From Prorocentrum cordatum (lineage: Eukaryota; Sar; Dinophyceae; Prorocentrales; Prorocentraceae): 36,282 nucleotides of DNA. Within the stretch, counting starts at the first letter, position 1. Each line of letters starts with the position of its first letter. Below the pieces are notes generated by a model that was given only the letters and a program-made list of their open reading frames with translations, searched no databases and had not been told where the DNA came from. Location: assembly GCA_963575745.1 (NCBI GenBank), contig CAUYUJ010022429.1:87501-123782 (forward strand), in the 5' to 3' direction. The position numbers and the translations under genes are program-made. Positions 30,468 to 36,282 of the stretch are shown piece by piece.

Positions 30468-32582
30468 CTGGGCGCCGGCGGTAAACCGTCAACCTTTGTT
30501 ACCGCCGGGGGACTCGTAGAGCTTCCTGACAACATATACTGTCAGAAAAAATTGCAGAGAACGAATAGTTTTTGAGCCCAACTCGAGTATCAGACCGAGT
30601 TCAGACCTCTGAATTGCGACAGACGGACGCGTCTGATGTCTCCGAATCGATTCCTGTGATTACCAGCCCTGCAGCCTCCCTACAGCCCGAATTAAGTGCA
30701 GAACGCCGACACTAGCTCTCAAGATGACTGGAAGAATGCGAACAGTTTCGTGATTCTGGATCGCGCAACAGACTGAGTTCAGAGCTCTGGATTCAACAGG
30801 CGAACGCGCCTGATGATTCTGAGTGCGATAGGTGTGCTTACCAGCACTATAGCTGCCCTACAGCTCGAGTTAAGTAGAAAATACCGACAACGCGTAACAA
30901 GTGGACTCGAATAATACGAATAGGTTTGCGGACCTAGCTCGGCTAGCAGACCGAGTTTAGACCTATTGATTCAACAGGCGAACGCGTCTGATCGTTCTGA
31001 GTGCGATACGAGTGCTTACCAGCACTGTAGCTGCCCTACAGCTCGAGTTAAGTAGAAAATACCGACAACGCGTATCAACTTGACTCGAATAATATAAACA
31101 GGTTTGCGGACCTAGCTCGGCTGAAAGACCGAGTTCAGACCTCTGGGTTCAACAGGCGAACGCGCCTGAAGATTCTGCATACATTAGCTGTGCTTACCAG
31201 CTCTGTAGCTGCCCTAGAGCTCGAGTTATATTCAGAAAACCGACGGCGCGTATCAAGATGACTCGAAACGGCCGTTCCCGCCACCGTGCTTTTTGGCCTT
31301 CAAAGTTACCCGATCGAGCTGAGATCAAGATGGCGAGCGGGAATAAGATCGAATATCACGGGAAAAAATACTAGAGCTCTAACGAATGGTCAAATTTTGA
31401 GAACAAAATTTTCAACCGACCAAAAGTCAGCAAAAGGTCCGTCGAGATTTTTCTTGCCAATGGGCGCCGGCGGTAAACCGTCAACCTTTGTTACCGCCGG
31501 GGGACTCGTAGAGCTTCCTGACAACACATAATGTCAAAAAAAATTGCAGAGAACGAATAATTTTTCAGCCCAACTCAAGTATCAGACCGAGTTCGGACCT
31601 CTGAATGCTACAGACAGACGCGTTTCATGTCTCCGAATCGATTCATGTGATTAACCGCCCTGCAGCCCCCCTGCAGCCCGAGTTAGGTGCAGAACGGCGA
31701 CAGTAGCTGTCAAGATGACTGGAAGAATACGAACAGTTTCGTGAGTCTGGATCGCGCAGCAGGAGTTCAGAGCTCTGGATTCAAGAGGCGAACGCGCCTG
31801 ATTATTCTGGGTGTGATAGGTGTGCTTACCAGCACTGTAGCTGGCCTGCAGCTCGAGTTAAGTAGAAAATACCGACAACGCGTATCAAGTTGACTCGAAT
31901 AATACGAATAGGTTTGCGGACCTAGCTCGGCTTGCAGACCGAGTTCAGACCTATGGATTCAACAGGCGAGCGCGCCAGATGATTCTGCATGCGATGGGTG
32001 TGCCCACCAGCACTGTGGCTGCCCTACAGCTCGGGTTAAGTTGAAAATAACGACAACGCGTTCAAGTTCACTCGAATAATACGAATAGGTTTGCGGACCT
32101 AGCTCGGCTAGCAGACCGAGTTCAGGCCTCTGGATTCAACAGGCGCCTGATCATTCTGCATGCATTAGCTGTGCTTATCAGCTCTGTAGCTGCTCTAGAG
32201 CTCGAGTTATGTTCGAAAAACCGACAGCGCGTATCGAGATGACTCGAAACGGCCGTTCCCGCCACAGTGCTTTTTGGCCTTCAAAGTTACCCGATCGAGC
32301 TGAGATCAAGATGGCGAGCGGAATAAGATCGAATATCATGGGAAAAAATACTAGAGCTCTAACGAATGGTCAAATTTCGAGAACGAAATTTTCAACCGAC
32401 CAAAAGTCAGCAAAAGGTCCGTCGAGATTTTTCTTGCCAACTAGCTCTCCAGCTCCCCGGAATTACTCTTAAGCTTCCAGCAATAACTTGCTAAGGGAAG
32501 CTCTACGAGTTACTAGCTCTGGGGCGCGCCGGAATTACTCTTAGCTTCCAGCTATGACTAGCTAAGGGAAGCTCTACGAGTT
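30468..32582 (-). mobile_element. Family I element, split
   Basis: Own segments 30468-31460 and 32513-32582 (about 1063 bp) rejoin at TTGCCA|A|CTAGCTC. The hairpin is 30475-30508, with the ACAACATATACTGTC right-end variant. The closing end is GGAAGCTCTACGAGTT. Confidence 0.82.
31461..32511 (-). mobile_element. Family I element (complete, 1051 bp)
   Basis: The right end lacks the first C (TGGGCGCC). The hairpin is 31467-31500. There are no nested inserts. The closing end is followed by A and the host CTAGCTCT. Confidence 0.85.
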
Positions 32583-33574
32583 AAGTTCCGTCGAGATTTT
32601 TCTTGCCAACTGGGCGCCGGCGGTAAACCGTCAACCTTTGTTACCGCCGGGGGACTCGTAGAGCTTCCTGACAACATATACTGTCGGAAAAATTTGCAGA
32701 GAACGAATAGTTTTTGAGCCCAACTCGAGTATCAGACCGAGTTCAGACCTCTCAATGCGACAGACGGACGCGTCTGATGTCTCCGAATCGATTCCTGTGA
32801 TTACCCGCCCTGCAGCCTCCCTACAGCCCGAATTGAGTGCAGAACGCCGACAGTAGCTCTCAAGATGACTGGAAGAATACGAACAGTTTCGTGATTCTGG
32901 ATCGCGCAACAGACCGAGTTCAGAGCTCTGGATTCAACAGGCGAACGCGCCTGATGATTCTGAGTGGGGTAGCTGTGCTTACCAGCACTGTAGCTGCCCT
33001 ACAGCTCGAGTTAAGAATAAAATACCGACAACGCGTATCAAGTTCACTCGAATAACACGAATAGGTTTGCGGACCTAGCTCAGCTAGCAGACCGAGTTCA
33101 GACCTATGGATTCGACAGGCGAATGCGTCTGATCATTCTGAATGCGATAGCAGTGCTTACCAGCACTGTAGCTGCCCTACAGCTCGAGTTAAGTAGAAAA
33201 TACCGACAACGCGTATCGAGTTGACTCGAATAATACAAACAGGTTTGCGAGCCTAGCTCGGCTGACAGACCGAGTTCAGACCTCTGGGTTCAACAGGCGA
33301 ACGCGCCTGATCATTCTGCTGCGTTACCTGTGCTTACCAGCTCTGTAGCTGCCCTAGAGCTCGAGTTATCTTCAGAAAACCGTCAGCGCATATTAAGATG
33401 ACTCGAAACGGCCGATCCCGCCAGAGTGCTTTTTGGCCTTCAAAGTTACCCGATCGAGCTGAGATCAAGATGGCGAGCGGGAATAAGACCGAATATCACG
33501 GGAAAAAAAACTAGAGCTCTAACGAATTGTCAAATTTCGAGAACGAAATTTTCAACCGAGCAAAAGTCACCAAA

Positions 33575-34855
33575 CTGGGCGCCGGCGGTAAACCGTCAAC
33601 CTTTCTTACCGCCGGGAGACTCGTAGAGCTTCCTGACAATATATACTGTGGAAAAAAACTCGAAAGAACGACTACTTTTTAAGCCCAAGCGATTTCAGAC
33701 CTCTCAAGATGACGCTAACAAAAAACGAACAGTTTTGCAACCCAGTTCGAGTATCAAACCGAGTTGAGACCTCTGAATGCGACAGGCGGGCGCGACTGAT
33801 GTCTGCGAATCCACTCATGTGATTCCCAGCACTGAAGCCCCCCTACAGCCCGAGTTAAGTGCAGAAAACCGACAGTATCGATTCGAATAATATAATAGTT
33901 TTGCGAACCTAGTTCGAGCAGCAGACCGAGTTCCGAGCTCTGGAATCGACCGAAAGACGCGCCTGATGTGTGCAATTCGATATATGTGACCTGCAGCACT
34001 GTAGCCCTTCCCCAGCACGAGTTGAGTGCAGAAAATTGAGAGCACGTCACAAGATCATTCGGACAATACGAACAGTTTCGCGAACCTAGCTCGGGCAGCA
34101 GGCCGAGTTCAGAGCTCTCGGTACGATAGACGAACGCGACTGATAATTCCCCAGCGATGTCTGTCACAATGAGCCCTGTAGCTGCCCTACAGCTCGAGTT
34201 AAGTACAGAAAACCGAGAGCGTCTATCAAGATCACTCCAACAATACTAATAGGTTTGCGGACCTAGCTCAGCTAGCAGACCGAGTTCAGACCTCTGGATT
34301 CAACAGACGAACGCGCGTGATGATTCTGAGTGCGATAGCTGTGCTTACAAGCACTGTAGCTGCCCGAAAGCTCGAGTACAGAAAACCGAGAGTGTCTATC
34401 AAGATGACTCGAATAATACAAATAGGTTTGCGAACCTAGCTCGGCTGGCAGACCGAGTCCAGACCTCTGGTTTCAACAGGCGAACGCGCGTGATAATTCT
34501 GAGTGCGATAGCTGTGCTCACCAGCTCTGTAGCTGCCCTACAGCTCGAGTTAAGTACAAAATACCGATAGCGCGTATCAAGATGACTCGAACCGGCCGTT
34601 CCCGCCCGTGCGCTTTTTGGCCTTTAAAGTTACCCGATCGAGCTGAGATCAAGATGGCGAGCGGGAATAAGATCGAATATCATGGGAAAAAATACTAGAG
34701 CTCTAACGAATGGTCAAATTTCGAGAACAAAATTTTCAACCGACCAAAAGTCACCAAAAGTTCCGTCGAGATTTTTCTTGCCAACTAGCTCTCCAGCGCC
34801 CCGGAATTACTCTTAAGCTTCCAGCAATAGCTTGCTAAGGGAAGCTCTACGAGTT
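33575..34855 (-). mobile_element. Family I element (complete, 1281 bp)
   Basis: The hairpin is 33582-33615. The array contains the GACGCTAAC variant monomer shared with 28097. The LE domain at 34584-34855 is a clean reference copy. Confidence 0.85.
34584..34855 (-). other. Family I left-end domain (reference)
   Basis: About 270 bp that follow the last monomer in every family I copy. They contain ACCGGCCGTTCCCGCC (ACGGCCG in most copies), TTACCCGATCGAGCTGAGAT, AAGATGGCG at 34651-34659, and an inverted repeat TTCCCGC (34599-34605) / GCGGGAA (34661-34667). The segment is far better conserved between copies than the array. It receives most of the nested insertions, at CACCAAA, TTGCCAA, CCGGAA and GGAATTA. 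Confidence 0.75.
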
Positions 34856-34978
34856 AAGTTCCGTCGAGATTTTTCTTGCCAACTAGCTCTCCAGCGCGCC
34901 GGAATTTCTCTTAGCTTTCAGCTCTAACTAGCTAAGGGAAGCTCTACGAGTTACTAGCTCTCCAGCGCTCCGGAATTA

Positions 34979-36282
34979 CTGGGCGCCGGCGGTAAACCGT
35001 CAACCTTTCTTACCGCCGGGGGACTCGTAGAGCTTCCTGAAAATATAAAGCGTGGGAAAAAACTCCAAAGAACGACTAGTTTTTCAGCCCAAGCGATTCC
35101 AGACCTATCAAGATAACGTTAACAAAAAACAAACAGTTTCGCAACCGAGTTCGGGTATCAAACCGAGTTCAGACCTCTCAATGCGACAGGCGGCCGCGTC
35201 TGATGTCTGTCAATCCACTCATGTGATTCCCAGCCGTGCAGCCCCCCTACAGCCCGAGTTAAGTGCAGAAAACCGACAGTATCGACTCGAATAATAGAAT
35301 CGTTTTCCCGATCTAGTTCGAGCAGCAGACCGAGTTCCGAGCTCTGGAATCGATCGACAAACACGCCTGATGTGTGCAAATCGATATATGTGACCCGCAG
35401 CACTGTAGCCGGCCCAAACACGAGTTAAGTGCAGAAGACAGAGAGCACTTCTCAAGATCATTCAACAACACGAATAGTTTCGCAAATCTAGCTCGGGCAG
35501 CAGGCCGAGTTCAGAGCTCTCGGTTCAGTAGACGAACGCGACTGATGATTTCCCATCGATGTCTGTGACAATGAGCCCTGTAGCTGCCCTAAAGCTCGAG
35601 TTAAGTACAGAAAATCAAGAGCGTCTGTCAAGATGACTCGAATAATACGAATAGGTTTGCGGACCTAGCTCGGATAGCAGACCGAGTTCAGACCTCTGGA
35701 TTGAACAGGCAAACGCACCTGATGATTCTGAGTGCGATAGCTGTGCTTACCAGCACTGTAGCTGCCCTAGACCTCGAGTTAAGCAGAAAATACCGACAAT
35801 ACGTATCAAGTTGACTCGAATAATACGAATAGGTTTGCGGACCTAGCTCGGCTAGCAGACCGAGTTCAGACCTCTGGATTCGACAGGCGAACGCGCCTGA
35901 TGATTCTGGGTGCGATAGGTGTGCTAACCAGCACTGTAGCTGCCCTACATCTCGAGTTAAGTAGGAAATACCGACAACGCGTATCAAGTTGACTCGAATA
36001 ATACGAATAGGTTTGCGGACCTAGCTCGGGTAGCAGACCGAGTTTAGACCTCTGGATTGGACAGGCGAATGCGCCTGATGCTTCTGAGTGCGATAGCTGT
36101 GCTCACAGGCACTGTAGCTGCCCTACAGCTCGAGTTAAGTTGAAAATACCGACAGCCCGTAGCAAGATGACTCGAAACGGTCGTTCCCGCCACCGTGCTT
36201 TTTGGCCTTCAAAGTTACCCGATCGAGCTGAGATCAAGATGGCGAGCGGGAATAAGATCGAATATCACGGAAAAATACTAGA
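34979..36282 (-). mobile_element. Family I element running off the window
   Basis: Opens at GGAATTA| of the 29319 element, with hairpin 34986-35019. The right half resembles the 33575 copy. The window ends in the LE domain, at AAAAATACTAGA. Confidence 0.78.

Larger units (their letters stand above)
32610..34952 (-). mobile_element. Family I element, split
   Basis: Own segments 32610-33574 and 34857-34952 (about 1061 bp) rejoin at CACCAA|A|AGTTCCG. The hairpin is 32617-32650. Body and right-end variant closely match the 30468 copy. Confidence 0.82.
29319..34978 (-). mobile_element. Family I element, near-twin of 28097, split
   Basis: Own segments are 29319-30467, 32584-32609 and 34954-34978. 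Passengers sit at CATCAA|A|AGTTCCG (30468-32582), GCCA|A|CTAGCTC (32610-34952) and GGAATTA| (34979 onward). The first 720 or so bases look identical to the 28097 copy; then a patch around 30040-30260 carries many small indels. Confidence 0.75.

Noticed and set aside
721-34952. Classical cut-and-paste MITEs with terminal inverted repeats
   Set aside because: The inverted repeat is terminal at only one end, with a hairpin and about 7 more bases beyond it at the other. No 2-10 bp target duplication is seen, only a single A.
446-35019. CRISPR array or integron attC sites, because hairpin repeats recur at intervals
   Set aside because: Spacing is 0.3-1.9 kb and irregular, intervals are homologous to each other rather than unique spacers or cassettes, and there is no cas or integrase gene.
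446-35019. Hairpins as rho-independent terminators
   Set aside because: No T-tract follows on either strand, no genes precede them, and they mark element boundaries precisely.
842-35987. Many short frames (60-160 codons) with recurring peptides such as SSELGLLLE or DRVQTYGFNRRTRL
   Set aside because: They are readings of the 178-bp monomer in different frames, occur on both strands, stop at random monomer changes, and lack consistent starts.
441-36282. Simple centromeric or subtelomeric satellite array
   Set aside because: The 178-bp repeats are confined between defined ends and interrupted by three other families with their own ends; no telomere-type repeat is present.

Overview
The window looks like eukaryotic repetitive DNA. 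I see no operons, tRNA, rRNA, CRISPR array or bacterial gene spacing, and I cannot name the organism. Almost all 36 kb is one structure: short, apparently non-autonomous mobile elements inserted into one another, up to about 12-13 levels deep, nearly all in the same orientation. Only positions 1-267, about 301-400, and a 1.97 kb insertion at 2565-4536 lie outside it.

Four element families can be separated. Read on the minus strand (5' to 3'), a family I element starts AACTCGTAGAGCTTCC at its left end (LE). It continues through an LE domain of about 270 bp and an array of 178-bp repeats, then an inverted copy of the start (GGAAGCTCTACGAGT). It finishes with a 10-bp stem hairpin and CGCCCAG at the right end (RE), giving about 1.05-1.6 kb. 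Families II and III are about 0.4 kb, have no array, and carry ACCTCGTAGAGCTC ... GAGCTCTACGAGGT ends with the same kind of hairpin. Family IV is GC-rich, about 0.41 kb, with its own asymmetric inverted ends (CCGGATAGC / GCTATCC). Asymmetric terminal inverted repeats, a hairpin 7-8 nt from the 3' end, an internal minisatellite and insertion next to a T (usually TT) without a long target duplication are the hallmarks described for Helentron/Helitron2 rolling-circle transposons and their non-autonomous derivatives. That class assignment is inference; no Rep/helicase protein is present.

On the plus strand every hairpin end acts as an opening bracket and every LE as a closing bracket, and the window parses as nested brackets. 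All 26 plus-strand closings match the family of the element they should close. After nested inserts are removed with one flanking A, the interrupted host sequence rejoins, and family II/III copies return to about 0.38-0.40 kb.

Layout. 1-267: unassigned flank. 268-2531: a degenerate hairpin, a truncated family II copy holding I-721, a partial family I copy and an inverted family IV fragment. 2532-5460: a family I element with the 1.97 kb insertion in its hairpin loop; the insertion carries a possible 386-codon minus-strand ORF of unknown function. 5461-25462: the deep stack, opening progressively from 5461 to 15075 and closing between 24794 and 25243. It includes an inverted composite at 10197-11836 and a tandem dimer at 20488-22726. 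25463-36282: a second stack, several of whose members stay open at the right edge.

The only plausible protein-coding candidate is the ORF at 3074-4234.
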